Part shown: positions 40,579-49,600 of the stretch, piece by piece
Layout of the letters: each line of letters starts with the position of its first letter
How positions within the stretch are numbered: the stretch's first letter is position 1
Assembly: GCA_964498605.1 (NCBI GenBank)
Contig: CAZCHK010000007.1
Location: 1 to 58,423, forward strand
DNA from: JBGQAS01 sp964498605
GTDB taxonomy: Bacteria > Chloroflexota > Anaerolineae > Anaerolineales > Anaerolineaceae
Direction of reading: 5' to 3'
Length of the DNA: 58,423 bases
Translations under genes and position numbers: made by a program
Notes under the pieces: model-generated
Databases searched by the model: none
Told to the model about the DNA's origin: nothing
What the model saw: only the letters and a program-made list of their open reading frames with translations

Positions 40579-41891
40579 TGCCAATTTTCACATTTCCGAT
40601 CAGCCGGATCGAAGGGCACGCTCAGGTCGTCATCGAGGTACAGGATGGTCAAGTCCTTTCCGCGACGTTTCGGGCGACAGAATTCCGTGGTTTTTCTTAC
40701 TTTGTTGAAGGTACTCCTGCCGAACAGATGCCGGTCATTGTTCCAAGAATATGTGGAGTATGTTCAACCGCGCACCAAGTCTGCTCGGTTAAAGCACTGG
40801 AAAACGCTTTTAGTGTGACTCCTCCCCCGCTCGCCAGGAAAATCCGTGAATTGCTTCTGCTGGGACAGATCATCCAAAACCAGGCGACATCTTTGTTTAT
40901 CTTTACCATGCCCGATCGCCTGGGAGTGGAAAGCCTTTTTCAAGTTGATGATCAGGAAAAACAACTATTACAGGAATCCAGTGTCGCGTTAAAATCATTA
41001 CTTGTCAGAAAGGCAGGTACCGATCTGATCACACTTGCAGGCGGGCAATTCATACACCCGGTGAAGGCAATCATCGGGGGAGTGATAAGTGGAATTCCCG
41101 AAGCGTCCGCTCACAAAATGAGAGATTCGTTGCTGCAGCTTTTACCAGTTGCTTGCGAGTTATTCGATCACTACTGGGAACTTACCATGAGAATGGGGGA
41201 AAGGATTGGCAGTTGGGGGGATGATCAAACTGCTTTTTACATTTCATCAACTGGCAAATCTAAACCAAATTTTGATAGCGACAAAATCTGCATTATGGAT
41301 CCTGTCGGCTCGGATTGCGATCAATTTAGCCCGGAAGTGTTTAACCACAAACTAACCATCGAGAAGAATGAGTCCAGCTACTCCTCTGAGTCTCACTTTA
41401 ATGGTGGAATCCTCCGAGCGAACAGCCTCGCCAGGATGAACATGACAGAATCCTTTGGAACACAGAAAGCAGACGCTTACCTTGAAAAATTTCGGGAGGC
41501 TTTTGGTCACCCGGCGCACGCCATCATGCTGTTTGATCTGGGCCGCGGGATTGAGCTTGTCTACGCCATAGAGCGCAGTATCGAAATTCTTAGCCAGAAG
41601 CTTGAAGGCGATGACACGGATGTTGCTTACACGGTGGTAGACGGTGAAGGTTTTGGTTTGGTCGAAGCGCCACGCGGGCCATTGATTCACCATTATGAAA
41701 TCGAAAATGGGATTATCAAAAGAGCGGACTTTGTAATTCCTACGGTCCACAACATGAGGGCGATTAGTCGTGCCCTCATGGTCGCCGCGAAAAGATATGT
41801 CACAAAAGAAACAATTGATTTGGAATTAGAAAAAGCGGTCGGCAGGGTTGTCAGAGCTTTTGACCCTTGTATAGCCTGTGCGACACATTAA
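40578..41891 (+). CDS. NiFe hydrogenase large subunit lacking a C-terminal extension
   Basis: 437 residues. L1 motif RICGVCSTAH (Cys59, Cys62, His66) and L2 motif DPCIACATH (Cys431, Cys434), so all four Ni-Fe cysteines are present. EFRGFSYFVEGTP matches group 3 MvhA/FrhA-like enzymes. The protein stops exactly after the L2 His, the point where a protease normally cleaves; thus no processing peptide is coded. hyp maturation genes are not in this window. Coupled to the small subunit gene; pepT follows after 26 bases. Confidence 0.9.
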   Translation: MPIFTFPISRIEGHAQVVIEVQDGQVLSATFRATEFRGFSYFVEGTPAEQMPVIVPRICGVCSTAHQVCSVKALENAFSVTPPPLARKIRELLLLGQIIQNQATSLFIFTMPDRLGVESLFQVDDQEKQLLQESSVALKSLLVRKAGTDLITLAGGQFIHPVKAIIGGVISGIPEASAHKMRDSLLQLLPVACELFDHYWELTMRMGERIGSWGDDQTAFYISSTGKSKPNFDSDKICIMDPVGSDCDQFSPEVFNHKLTIEKNESSYSSESHFNGGILRANSLARMNMTESFGTQKADAYLEKFREAFGHPAHAIMLFDLGRGIELVYAIERSIEILSQKLEGDDTDVAYTVVDGEGFGLVEAPRGPLIHHYEIENGIIKRADFVIPTVHNMRAISRALMVAAKRYVTKETIDLELEKAVGRVVRAFDPCIACATH

Positions 41892-41917
41892 TCATACATT
41901 TTTAAATAGAGGTGTGC

Positions 41918-43144
41918 ATGACAAAAGCGTTGGAACGATTCATAAGATATGCAAAGGTTTTTACTCAATCTGATCCCGATTCCGAGACTTATCCCAGCAC
42001 TCAATGTCAATTCGATCTGGCGAATTTGTTGGTGCTGGAACTCAAGGAGCTTGGTATCAAAGACGCAGTGGTTGACCAATTTGGATATGTCACTGGAACA
42101 GTAATTAGCAATGTCGAGAAAGTTGTCCCTGTCATTGGTTTCCTCGCCCATATGGATACAAGCCCATCATCTCCCGGAGAAAATGTCAATCCGCAAATCG
42201 TCAAAAACTACAACGGCGGTGATATCGTCCTGAATAAAGAAGCGTCCTTGATCTTATCCCCAACCGAATTTCCGAAATTAAAGGATTACATTGGCCAAGA
42301 CATCGTGACGACGGATGGGACAACTTTATTAGGCGCGGACAACAAGGCAGGAATTGCCGCGATCATGTCTGCGGTGGAATATATCTTTCATCACCCTGAG
42401 GTTCAGCATGGTACTGTGAAAATCGGCTTCACTCCTGATGAAGAGGTGGGAAGAGGTGTAAATTACTTTGATGTGAAAAGGTTTGGCGCGGATTACGCTT
42501 ACACTATGGATGGCGGGGAAATTGGCGAGTATGAATATGAAAACTTCAACGCTGCTTCTGCCAAGGTCATCATTCATGGCAAGCAGGTTCATCCCGGAAC
42601 TGCAAAAAATGTGATGAAGAACTCAATTCTGATTGGAATGGAATTGATCAACATGCTTCCAGCGGCAGAGCGACCTGAGTACACCGAAAAAAGGGAAGGA
42701 TTTTTTCATGTTGATAATTTTTCTGCTTCGGTTGAAAATGCAGAAATGCTCATTATCATCAGGGATCATGAGAAATCAAAATTTGAATTAAAAAAACAAA
42801 TCGTCATTCAGGCAGCTGATTACCTGAATACCAAGTATGGAGAAGGCACGATCACTGTTGATCTCCGAGACTCCTACTACAACATGTTAGAGAAAATCAT
42901 CCCCGTGGGAGAGATTAATGACATTGCGTTACAAGCGATCCAGGCAGTCGGAGTGCAGCCAAAAATCAATGCCGTCAGGGGCGGCACGGATGGGGCTCGA
43001 TTGTCATACATGGGTCTGCCATGTCCGAATATTTTCAGCGGGGGATTGAATTACCACAGCAGGTATGAATTCTTGCCAGTGCAGTCGCTTGAAAAAGCAA
43101 CGGAAGTCATCCTTAAGATTATCGAATTATTCGTCCAGAAGTAA
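41918..43144 (+). CDS. pepT: Peptidase T (tripeptide aminopeptidase)
   Basis: 408 residues from ATG 41918, with AGAGG five bases upstream; a GTG at 41912 is less likely. Zinc ligands are seen in GFLAHMDTSPSS, LLGADNKAGIAAIM, FTPDEEVGRGVNYFD and YTMDGGEIGE, then NYHSRYEF near the end. M20B dizinc enzyme that removes the N-terminal residue of tripeptides. Its last 18 bases overlap the opposing GH114-like gene. Confidence 0.93.
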   Translation: MTKALERFIRYAKVFTQSDPDSETYPSTQCQFDLANLLVLELKELGIKDAVVDQFGYVTGTVISNVEKVVPVIGFLAHMDTSPSSPGENVNPQIVKNYNGGDIVLNKEASLILSPTEFPKLKDYIGQDIVTTDGTTLLGADNKAGIAAIMSAVEYIFHHPEVQHGTVKIGFTPDEEVGRGVNYFDVKRFGADYAYTMDGGEIGEYEYENFNAASAKVIIHGKQVHPGTAKNVMKNSILIGMELINMLPAAERPEYTEKREGFFHVDNFSASVENAEMLIIIRDHEKSKFELKKQIVIQAADYLNTKYGEGTITVDLRDSYYNMLEKIIPVGEINDIALQAIQAVGVQPKINAVRGGTDGARLSYMGLPCPNIFSGGLNYHSRYEFLPVQSLEKATEVILKIIELFVQK

Positions 43145-43975
43145 TTCCGGGCAAGTCTGACGAAACGAGCTCAGATCCTTGTCCTTAAAAATCAGATGAA
43201 TCCCCAGGTTCTGTGCGAGCTTACAGTGCAGAACCTTTTCATTTTTATTCTGGTTGTATTCGATTGCATACACATCCTTGCCTGCATTCAGGAATGGAGC
43301 GACCTGTGAACACCACTCCTGCGTAAAACAATCCTCCACGATTAGAAAATCAAAGAAGGGCTCCAGATCAGCACTTTGCTCCGTGTCGTTCTTTAATCCC
43401 GCTTTCAAGTTGTATTGATGTGCTTTTTCGGCAAGCCACTTGTTAAAATGCAGTTGATCGTCATAGGTCAAGGAAAATCCTGTATCGTTCTGGTATCCGT
43501 CCACATTATCAAACTCCACTGCCGTGAAACCTTTCTGCTGGCATAATTCAATGCGCTTTTCAAGGACAGGCTCAAGAGTTTCAACCCGGCGAATATCCAG
43601 CCATCTTTCGCCTTTCCAATCATGATTCTGTGCGCCTAATACTTCATCCGAAAAAGTGTTCTTATCTGGTCGCCAGTTTTCCCAGACTCCCGCGTTAAGA
43701 TAACAAATCACTTCTTTTCCCTGCGAAGTGAGCTTAATAATATCAGCTTCACGAGTATCGAACAGATCCAGGTCAAATACATCAGCATCAACTGAAAAAT
43801 CTAATTCCCCTGTGAACTGAATTTGCCATGGAACCATAGGATCGTCATCGTAATGAGGAGGGGCATACGTATATCCATCACTCTGCGAGCTAGAACATGC
43901 AGGAATTAAAAATCCCATTGTCACTACCCCAATCGATATATCTTTTAATATTTTCACGCTGTAAGTATATCCCAT
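43127..43975 (-). CDS. GH114-like (endo-alpha-1,4-polygalactosaminidase family) lipoprotein
   Basis: 282 residues. Signal and lipobox VVTMGFLIPAC near residue 27. The TIM-barrel family features are clear: WQIQFTGELD, DLDLFDTREADI, VICYLNAGVWENWRPD, WLDIRR, GFTAVEFDNVDGYQNDTGF and FLIVEDCF. Family members cleave galactosaminogalactan-type polymers. Acid residues in EFDNVD are the likely catalytic ones. Single gene, convergent with pepT. It may act on the cell's own or a neighbour's amino-sugar polymer. Confidence 0.8.
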   Translation of the reverse strand: MGYTYSVKILKDISIGVVTMGFLIPACSSSQSDGYTYAPPHYDDDPMVPWQIQFTGELDFSVDADVFDLDLFDTREADIIKLTSQGKEVICYLNAGVWENWRPDKNTFSDEVLGAQNHDWKGERWLDIRRVETLEPVLEKRIELCQQKGFTAVEFDNVDGYQNDTGFSLTYDDQLHFNKWLAEKAHQYNLKAGLKNDTEQSADLEPFFDFLIVEDCFTQEWCSQVAPFLNAGKDVYAIEYNQNKNEKVLHCKLAQNLGIHLIFKDKDLSSFRQTCPELLLDE

Positions 43976-44039
43976 GCCCTGGCATCATCGTTCCTGGTAT
44001 GAACTTTGTTAACAATCCGGTCGTTCTGCCATGAACCGG

Positions 44040-44045
44040 TATAAT
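44040..44045 (+). promoter_or_regulatory. -10 of the mevalonate decarboxylase gene (leaderless)
   Basis: TATAAT (6 of 6) exactly six bases before the ATG at 44052. No good -35 seen. Confidence 0.5.
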
Positions 44046-44051
44046 TCAACC

Positions 44052-45047
44052 ATGGATCAGATGGCTGCGACCGCCTTGGCGCACCCTAACATTGCCTTGA
44101 TAAAATACTGGGGAAACCGGGATGATGATTTACGCCTGCCGGAAAACGGCTCGATTTCTATGAACCTTGCTTCATTGGGAACAAAAACAAGCGTGGAATT
44201 CGATGGCTCACTGGCAGGTGATGTATTACTCATCAACAGTACAAATGTTAAGGGCGAAGCCCTGTCAAGAATGTCTCGATTTCTTGACCGTGTCAGAGAA
44301 ATGAGTCGAATTTTCATGCCGGCCCGCGTCATCAGTGAGATCAATTTTCCAATTGGCGCGGGGATTGCTTCTTCTGCAGCAGCTTATGCGGCATTAGCAC
44401 TTGCTGGAAGTCGAGCGGCTGGCCTCAATCTGAGCGAACAAGAATTATCTATTTTAGCAAGACACGGATCCGGATCAGCCTGCAGGTCAATCCCCACCGG
44501 TTATGTTGAATGGATGCATGGAGACGGGGATGCTAGTTCTTTTGCGCATTCAATAGCAGCACCAGAACATTGGAATCTGGTTGACATTATCGCTGTTGTT
44601 GATCAATCGAAGAAAAAGCATGGCTCAAGCGAAGGGCACAGGTTTGCCCGTACAAGTCCGTTTCAAGCTGCGCGGGTTTCTACAGCTGCACAGCGACTTG
44701 ACATTTGCAGAAGAGCAATTCTAGAAAAAGATTTCCTATCCCTGGCCGGTATTGTGGAACTGGACTGCAACATGATGCACGCAGTAATGATGACCTCTTC
44801 TCCACAGCTGTATTACTATTCCCCTGCTTCACTACTAATCATGCAAAAAGCTTTGGAGTGGCGTTTTCAAGGAATGGATGTTTGTTTCACATTAGACGCT
44901 GGTCCCAATGTTCATCTCCTCTGCCCAAAGAAGTGCGAAAAATCAATTATCGATTTATGTAAATCGATTAATCAGATTTCGTCAATAATTATTTCACCCG
45001 TGGGTGGAGGCGCAACATTGGTTGACACGACTGGCGATGCAAAATAA
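44052..45047 (+). CDS. mvaD: Diphosphomevalonate or phosphomevalonate decarboxylase
   Basis: 331 residues from ATG 44052; ATG 44031 lies upstream of the -10. GHMP-fold decarboxylase: TALAHPNIALIKYWGNRDDDLRLPENGSISMNL, ASSAAAYAALALAGSRAAGLN, and ARHGSGSACRSIPTGYVEWM are hallmark strings. In the classical pathway it decarboxylates mevalonate 5-diphosphate to isopentenyl diphosphate. In some Chloroflexi (Roseiflexus) a homologue acts on mevalonate 5-phosphate, followed by isopentenyl phosphate kinase; sequence alone does not decide. rseP follows 18 bases downstream. Confidence 0.85.
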   Translation: MDQMAATALAHPNIALIKYWGNRDDDLRLPENGSISMNLASLGTKTSVEFDGSLAGDVLLINSTNVKGEALSRMSRFLDRVREMSRIFMPARVISEINFPIGAGIASSAAAYAALALAGSRAAGLNLSEQELSILARHGSGSACRSIPTGYVEWMHGDGDASSFAHSIAAPEHWNLVDIIAVVDQSKKKHGSSEGHRFARTSPFQAARVSTAAQRLDICRRAILEKDFLSLAGIVELDCNMMHAVMMTSSPQLYYYSPASLLIMQKALEWRFQGMDVCFTLDAGPNVHLLCPKKCEKSIIDLCKSINQISSIIISPVGGGATLVDTTGDAK

Positions 45048-45065
45048 CTCTCACAAGGAAATTCA

Positions 45066-46154
45066 ATGGCTTCAATGTGGAAAGTGATTCTGACAATTCT
45101 TCAATTCGTCCTTGCTTTTGGACTATTGGCTCTGTTCCATGAGATGGGACATTTTATCTTTGCGAAATTATTTAAAATCGATGTGGAAGAATTCGGACTT
45201 GGTTACCCTCCCAGAGCGATCAAGTTATTTAGAATTAAGGAAACTCTTTTTAGTATTAACTGGATTCCCTTTGGCGCATTCGTAAAAATCAGGGGGGAAA
45301 ACGATCCGGATATTCCAGGAGGTTTTTCAGACGCAAAGCCGTGGAGGCGAATCTTGGTTTTGCTCGGTGGTCCTTTGATGAATATCCTCACGGCGATCAT
45401 TCTATTCAGCATAATATTCTCACAAATGGGTGCGCCAAAAACTGATGTGGTACAGGTAAGCGGGGTCAATGAGGGATCCCCTGCAGAACACGCAGGGATC
45501 GAAAAAGATGACATAATCATTGAAATTGATGCGACCCCAGTCAGCTCACTTGAACAAATGACCACGCTGGTAAGCTCCAAGACGGGAGAGACAATAACGC
45601 TTGTCTTACAACGAGGAGCTGCGCGGGTTGTCGTTATCGCCGTCCCCCGAGTTGATCCACCTGAGGGGGAAGGCCCTCTTGGTGTATCAATCAGCAATCC
45701 CTATGAACCGATCTCCTGGTTCCAGGCACTTCCACAATCCTTCAGCTGGACTGGAGAACTCTTCAAGCAGTTTTTGACACTGCCGATACGGTTGATCCGA
45801 GGTGAGCTGGATGCAAGTCAAGCAAGACTGGTCAGCCCTATTGGCTTGTACAGCGTGTATGCCCAGACCCGCGAACTCCAGGCTCAGGAGGAAGCGTCAT
45901 CACCCGGTTTGGCAGCCATAAATATTTTTTGGTTTTTTGCAAATATTTCTGTGCTGCTCGGAATCACGAATCTCCTTCCCCTTCCGGCTTTGGATGGAGG
46001 TCGAATTATATTCATTTTGCCAGAAATGATTTTCAAGAAAAAGATCCCAGCAAAATTTGAAAGTATTGTGCACTTGACAGGTTTTGTGCTGCTCTTGGCA
46101 TTGATGTCATTCTTATTCATTCAGGATATCATCAATCCGGTCGTCATTCCTTAG
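45066..46154 (+). CDS. rseP: Site-2 intramembrane zinc protease RseP/RIP
   Basis: 362 residues. HEMGH at 25-29 in the first membrane helix, a PDZ domain (VSGVNEGSPAEHAGIEKDDIIIEIDATPV, about 130-165), and the second metal motif LPALDGGRIIF near 310, with helices before and after. Cleaves membrane proteins such as anti-sigma factors and signal-peptide remnants. A single PDZ is seen, as in Gram-positive RasP rather than E. coli RseP with two. Follows mvaD closely. Confidence 0.93.
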   Translation: MASMWKVILTILQFVLAFGLLALFHEMGHFIFAKLFKIDVEEFGLGYPPRAIKLFRIKETLFSINWIPFGAFVKIRGENDPDIPGGFSDAKPWRRILVLLGGPLMNILTAIILFSIIFSQMGAPKTDVVQVSGVNEGSPAEHAGIEKDDIIIEIDATPVSSLEQMTTLVSSKTGETITLVLQRGAARVVVIAVPRVDPPEGEGPLGVSISNPYEPISWFQALPQSFSWTGELFKQFLTLPIRLIRGELDASQARLVSPIGLYSVYAQTRELQAQEEASSPGLAAINIFWFFANISVLLGITNLLPLPALDGGRIIFILPEMIFKKKIPAKFESIVHLTGFVLLLALMSFLFIQDIINPVVIP

Positions 46155-46168
46155 CGAGCGAGTTCTTT

Positions 46169-47206
46169 ATGAATATTGATTTTTTCGAAGTCATTCAAGC
46201 TCTGCTTGACAGCGGGAAACCATTTCCTGCCAAGTTTCTTCATCGTTTATCTGACCTGGAGAAATCAGAACTCGATCTTCTGCAGGATTACTGGGTTCAG
46301 ATACAGCAATCCAGAAAATTATATTTATTGGAGGATCTGATCAACCTTTCGGAAGTGGAAACTCTGGTCAATTACGATGAAATCGGTATTGTTGCTCTAC
46401 GGGATGCTGTTGCTGAGGTCAGAATCAAGGCTTTGGAACTGCTGGAGTATTCTGAAAACCCAAGGCACATCCCCGTGTTGATCAACCTCATCAGGTCGGA
46501 TTCGGACTCAAAGGTAGTGACCACCGCGCTTGTCACCTCGGCACACTTCGTATACAAAGGAGAAGTAGGAGAGTACCCCAGAGAAACATTCTTAAAACTT
46601 ACATCTGTGTTAAAAGAATTAATTAAAGGCAATTACGAAGAGGAAATTAAGCAATATGCCCTGGAGGCATTAGGTTACTCTAGCGAAAGGGATGTGAAAC
46701 CCTTGATTCAGGACGCTATTGCGATCCCGGACAAAAAGTGGACCAGCGCAGCGCTGATTGCTATGGGAAGATCTTTAGATCCATTTTGGAAAAGATTCAT
46801 TTTAAATGAATTGGAATTGGATCATCCAGCGACAGTGATTGCCGCCATCAAAGCCTCAGGAGACATGGAAATCCCAGAAGCCAGAAAGCCGATCCAAATC
46901 CTGTTGAAAGGCCACTCAGGGGAGGATTTAATCGAGAAGAATGCCGCGTGGTCTCTCGCCAGGATAGGTGGAGCAGGTGTGGAGAGCACCTTGGAAACAC
47001 TGCTCTCAAGAGCCGAAGGCGAAGACGAGATTTCATTCTATGAGGATTGCCTTGATGAATACGAATTCCGTCACGACGCAAACACTCAGTCTATGTTTAA
47101 ATTCAAGATCGAGAATGATGGGCTGGAAGATACCAGCGCGGATGATTTTTTCGATATTGAGAATGAAGACGATTTTTCCGATGATGAGATTGATGGGGCG
47201 GCGTGA
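46169..47206 (+). CDS. HEAT-repeat protein
   Basis: 345 residues of helical repeats: VRIKALELLEYSENPRHIPVLINLIRSDSDSKVVTTAL, IKQYALEALGYSSERDVKPLIQDAI, and EKNAAWSLARIGGAGVESTLETLLSR. The last 35 residues are very acidic (FDIENEDDFSDDEIDGAA). HEAT proteins are protein-binding scaffolds; partner unknown. Lies between rseP and the acylphosphatase gene, overlapping the latter by TGATG. Confidence 0.8.
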   Translation: MNIDFFEVIQALLDSGKPFPAKFLHRLSDLEKSELDLLQDYWVQIQQSRKLYLLEDLINLSEVETLVNYDEIGIVALRDAVAEVRIKALELLEYSENPRHIPVLINLIRSDSDSKVVTTALVTSAHFVYKGEVGEYPRETFLKLTSVLKELIKGNYEEEIKQYALEALGYSSERDVKPLIQDAIAIPDKKWTSAALIAMGRSLDPFWKRFILNELELDHPATVIAAIKASGDMEIPEARKPIQILLKGHSGEDLIEKNAAWSLARIGGAGVESTLETLLSRAEGEDEISFYEDCLDEYEFRHDANTQSMFKFKIENDGLEDTSADDFFDIENEDDFSDDEIDGAA

Positions 47207-47502
47207 TGGAGACTAACCAACCGGCTTGGACACTGCAGGTTGTAATTGAAGGTTCAGTTCAGGGTGTTGGCTTTCGTGCTTTTGCAGTGGAAGCAGCACA
47301 ACAAAGGAAAATAACAGGCTGGGTTCGGAATACCTTTGAAGGCAAGGTGGAAATATATGCCCAAGGTTCGCGATCGAATTTGGAGGATTATTTGAAAATC
47401 ATGCGATCTGGCCCCAGCCTTTCAGAGGTAACGAATGTCATCTGTGCCTGGTCCAAAGAAAGCCCGGAGTACAGATCTTTTTTCATAGCCAAATCGAAAT
47501 AG
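47206..47502 (+). CDS. acyP: Acylphosphatase
   Basis: 98 residues from ATG 47206, overlapping the upstream TGA. Hydrolyses acyl phosphates. Phosphate-binding loop GSVQGVGFRAF with its Arg, and GWVRNTFEGKVEIYAQG with the catalytic Asn, both complete. Ends three bases from the opposing uvrB stop. Confidence 0.92.
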   Translation: METNQPAWTLQVVIEGSVQGVGFRAFAVEAAQQRKITGWVRNTFEGKVEIYAQGSRSNLEDYLKIMRSGPSLSEVTNVICAWSKESPEYRSFFIAKSK

Positions 47503-47505
47503 AAA

Positions 47506-49545
47506 TTATTCTTCGCCAGATAATATCCGTGCCTTTTTCCATGGGGGAAGCTTGGGATCATCCGCCAATATCGATCTCAACTCGTACAATTGATCACGCA
47601 AAGCAGCTGCCCGTTCGAATTGAAGCTCTTTTGCGGCTGCTTTCATTTGATTTCCGATCTCTTTCATCAACCTCATGATTTCAATTTTTGGAATTCCCGA
47701 ATCACCATTATTCTTGAGCCCAGATCGCCCTTCGGCTACTTCCGAAGAAGCGTGCAACCTTTCGGAAATATCGTAAACTCCCTTGACAATACTGGCTGGC
47801 TCAATCCCATGGGCTTGATTATGCTCGATTTGCTTGTTTCTCCGCCTGGTGGTTTCATCGACCGCTTTCTGCATAGAATCCGTCATGGAATCAGCATACA
47901 TGATAACCGTCCCATGGATATGCCGGGCAGCTCTGCCAATAGTTTGAACCAATGCGGTCGCAGAACGCAGAAATCCCTCTTTGTCAGCGTCAAGAATCGC
48001 GACCAGCGAAACCTCTGGAAGATCCAATCCTTCTCTGAGGAGGTTTATCCCAACGATGACATCATAAATTCCCATACGTAAATCTCTAAGGATCCCCACG
48101 CGTTCAAGTGTTTCAACCTCAGAGTGAAGATAATGAACCTTGATGCCCAATTCCATAAGGTAGTCAGCCAGATCCTCCGCCATACGCTTGGTGAGTGTTG
48201 TCACAAGGACCCTCTCACCATTTTCTACTCTTTTCTTGATCTCCCCCATCAGATCATCCACCTGTCCTGCGCTTGGACGGATTTCGACCTCAGGATCAAT
48301 TAAACCTGTCGGCCTGATAATTTGTTCTACCACCTGATCGCAATGTTCCATTTCATAAACTCCCGGAGTCGCAGAAGTACAAATCGTGAAGCCCATTTTT
48401 TGTTTGAACTCATCAAATGTGTACGGTCGATTATCCATCGCGGATGGAAGCCTGAATCCATAATCTACCAGTACACTTTTGCGTGATCGGTCACCGTTGT
48501 ACATCCCTCTCACTTGTGGAATGGTCATGTGCGATTCATCAATGACAAGCAGATACTCACTAGGAAGATAATCCATTAATGTCCACGGGGGAGACCCAGC
48601 TGGTCGTTGATCCAAATGGCGGGAGTAATTCTCAATACCTGAACAATAGCCAACCTCTCTAAGCATTTCAAGATCATATCTCGTCCTCTGCTCTATCCTT
48701 TGAGCTTCCAGCAGCCGTTCGCTTTCTTTAAACCTGTCGATTTGATTGATTAATTCGTCTTCAATGCATTGAATCGCATTTTTTAATTTTTCTTCTTGAG
48801 TAATGTAATGCTTAGCAGGATAGATGTTTATGTCAGGCGGTTCCGCTCGAATTTCTCCGGTGACCGCATCGATAATTGAGATGCGTTCAACCTCATCGCC
48901 AAAGAAAGCCAATCGGATGATGTCTCTCTCCTCGTAGGCTGGAAAAACCTCCAATGCCTCGCCTCTCACCCTGAAGGTGCCTTGTTTTAACTCCAGATCA
49001 TTTCTTTGATACTGTGCCTCTATTAGTTGGCGCAGCAAGGCGTTTCTGCGATATATCGTTCCCTTGGTTAGCGTCAGAACTCCTTTACCGTAAGCTTGCG
49101 GATCCCCTAATCCATAGATGCAGGAAACGGAAGCAACGATCACAACATCGCGGCGTGACATAAGAGCTTTGGTAGCAGCCAGGCGTAACCTATCGATCTC
49201 TTCGTTGATATCAGTTTCTTTTTCGATATACAAGTCCTTTCGGGGGACATACGCCTCGGGCTGGTAATAATCGTAATATGAAACAAAATACTCTACCGCA
49301 TTGTGCGGAAAGAATTCCTTGAACTCTGCATACAGCTGGGCAGCGAGTGTTTTGTTATGTGCCATGATCAAGGCTGGTATTTGTAACTGATTGATGATAT
49401 TTGCAATCGTAAAAGTTTTTCCGGTGCCAGTTGCCCCTAACAGCACCTGGTTCTTGTATCCTTTTTTTATCCCCTCCACAAGGCTTTGTATTGCCTGTGG
49501 TTGATCGCCAGTAGGATTGTATGGAGAGTGTAAGTCAAAATTCAT
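47506..49545 (-). CDS. uvrB: UvrABC excinuclease subunit B
   Basis: 679 residues from ATG 49545 (MNFDLHSPYNPTGDQPQAI); an upstream in-frame ATG lies beyond the promoter -10. Damage-recognition helicase of nucleotide excision repair. Seen: GATGTGKTFTIANII (Walker A), YYQPEAYVP hairpin, DESH (VIDESHMTIPQV), DLPEVSLVAILDADKEGFLRS, GRAARHIHG, and the C-terminal UVR domain KELQFERAAALRDQLYELR. Downstream of mfd in the same direction but with its own promoter and a LexA-type box. Confidence 0.97.
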   Translation of the reverse strand: MNFDLHSPYNPTGDQPQAIQSLVEGIKKGYKNQVLLGATGTGKTFTIANIINQLQIPALIMAHNKTLAAQLYAEFKEFFPHNAVEYFVSYYDYYQPEAYVPRKDLYIEKETDINEEIDRLRLAATKALMSRRDVVIVASVSCIYGLGDPQAYGKGVLTLTKGTIYRRNALLRQLIEAQYQRNDLELKQGTFRVRGEALEVFPAYEERDIIRLAFFGDEVERISIIDAVTGEIRAEPPDINIYPAKHYITQEEKLKNAIQCIEDELINQIDRFKESERLLEAQRIEQRTRYDLEMLREVGYCSGIENYSRHLDQRPAGSPPWTLMDYLPSEYLLVIDESHMTIPQVRGMYNGDRSRKSVLVDYGFRLPSAMDNRPYTFDEFKQKMGFTICTSATPGVYEMEHCDQVVEQIIRPTGLIDPEVEIRPSAGQVDDLMGEIKKRVENGERVLVTTLTKRMAEDLADYLMELGIKVHYLHSEVETLERVGILRDLRMGIYDVIVGINLLREGLDLPEVSLVAILDADKEGFLRSATALVQTIGRAARHIHGTVIMYADSMTDSMQKAVDETTRRRNKQIEHNQAHGIEPASIVKGVYDISERLHASSEVAEGRSGLKNNGDSGIPKIEIMRLMKEIGNQMKAAAKELQFERAAALRDQLYELRSILADDPKLPPWKKARILSGEE

Positions 49546-49547
49546 TT

Positions 49548-49566
49548 GAACCTTTGTTCTATTATA
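49548..49566 (-). promoter_or_regulatory. uvrB promoter -10 and LexA/DinR-type SOS box
   Basis: On the minus strand TATAAT (49561-49566) is followed directly by GAAC-AAAG-GTTC (49548-49559), a perfect GAAC-N4-GTTC inverted repeat as bound by Bacillus-type LexA, ending two bases before the ATG. AAAGG in the box may also serve the ribosome. Confidence 0.65.
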
Positions 49567-49600
49567 AACCCTCACGTGCTCAAAACCACTCGACTAATAT

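Noticed and set aside
44031..44051. Upstream ATG for the mevalonate decarboxylase
   Set aside because: It lies before the TATAAT box, so it would not be in the expected transcript, and homologous sequence starts after 44052.
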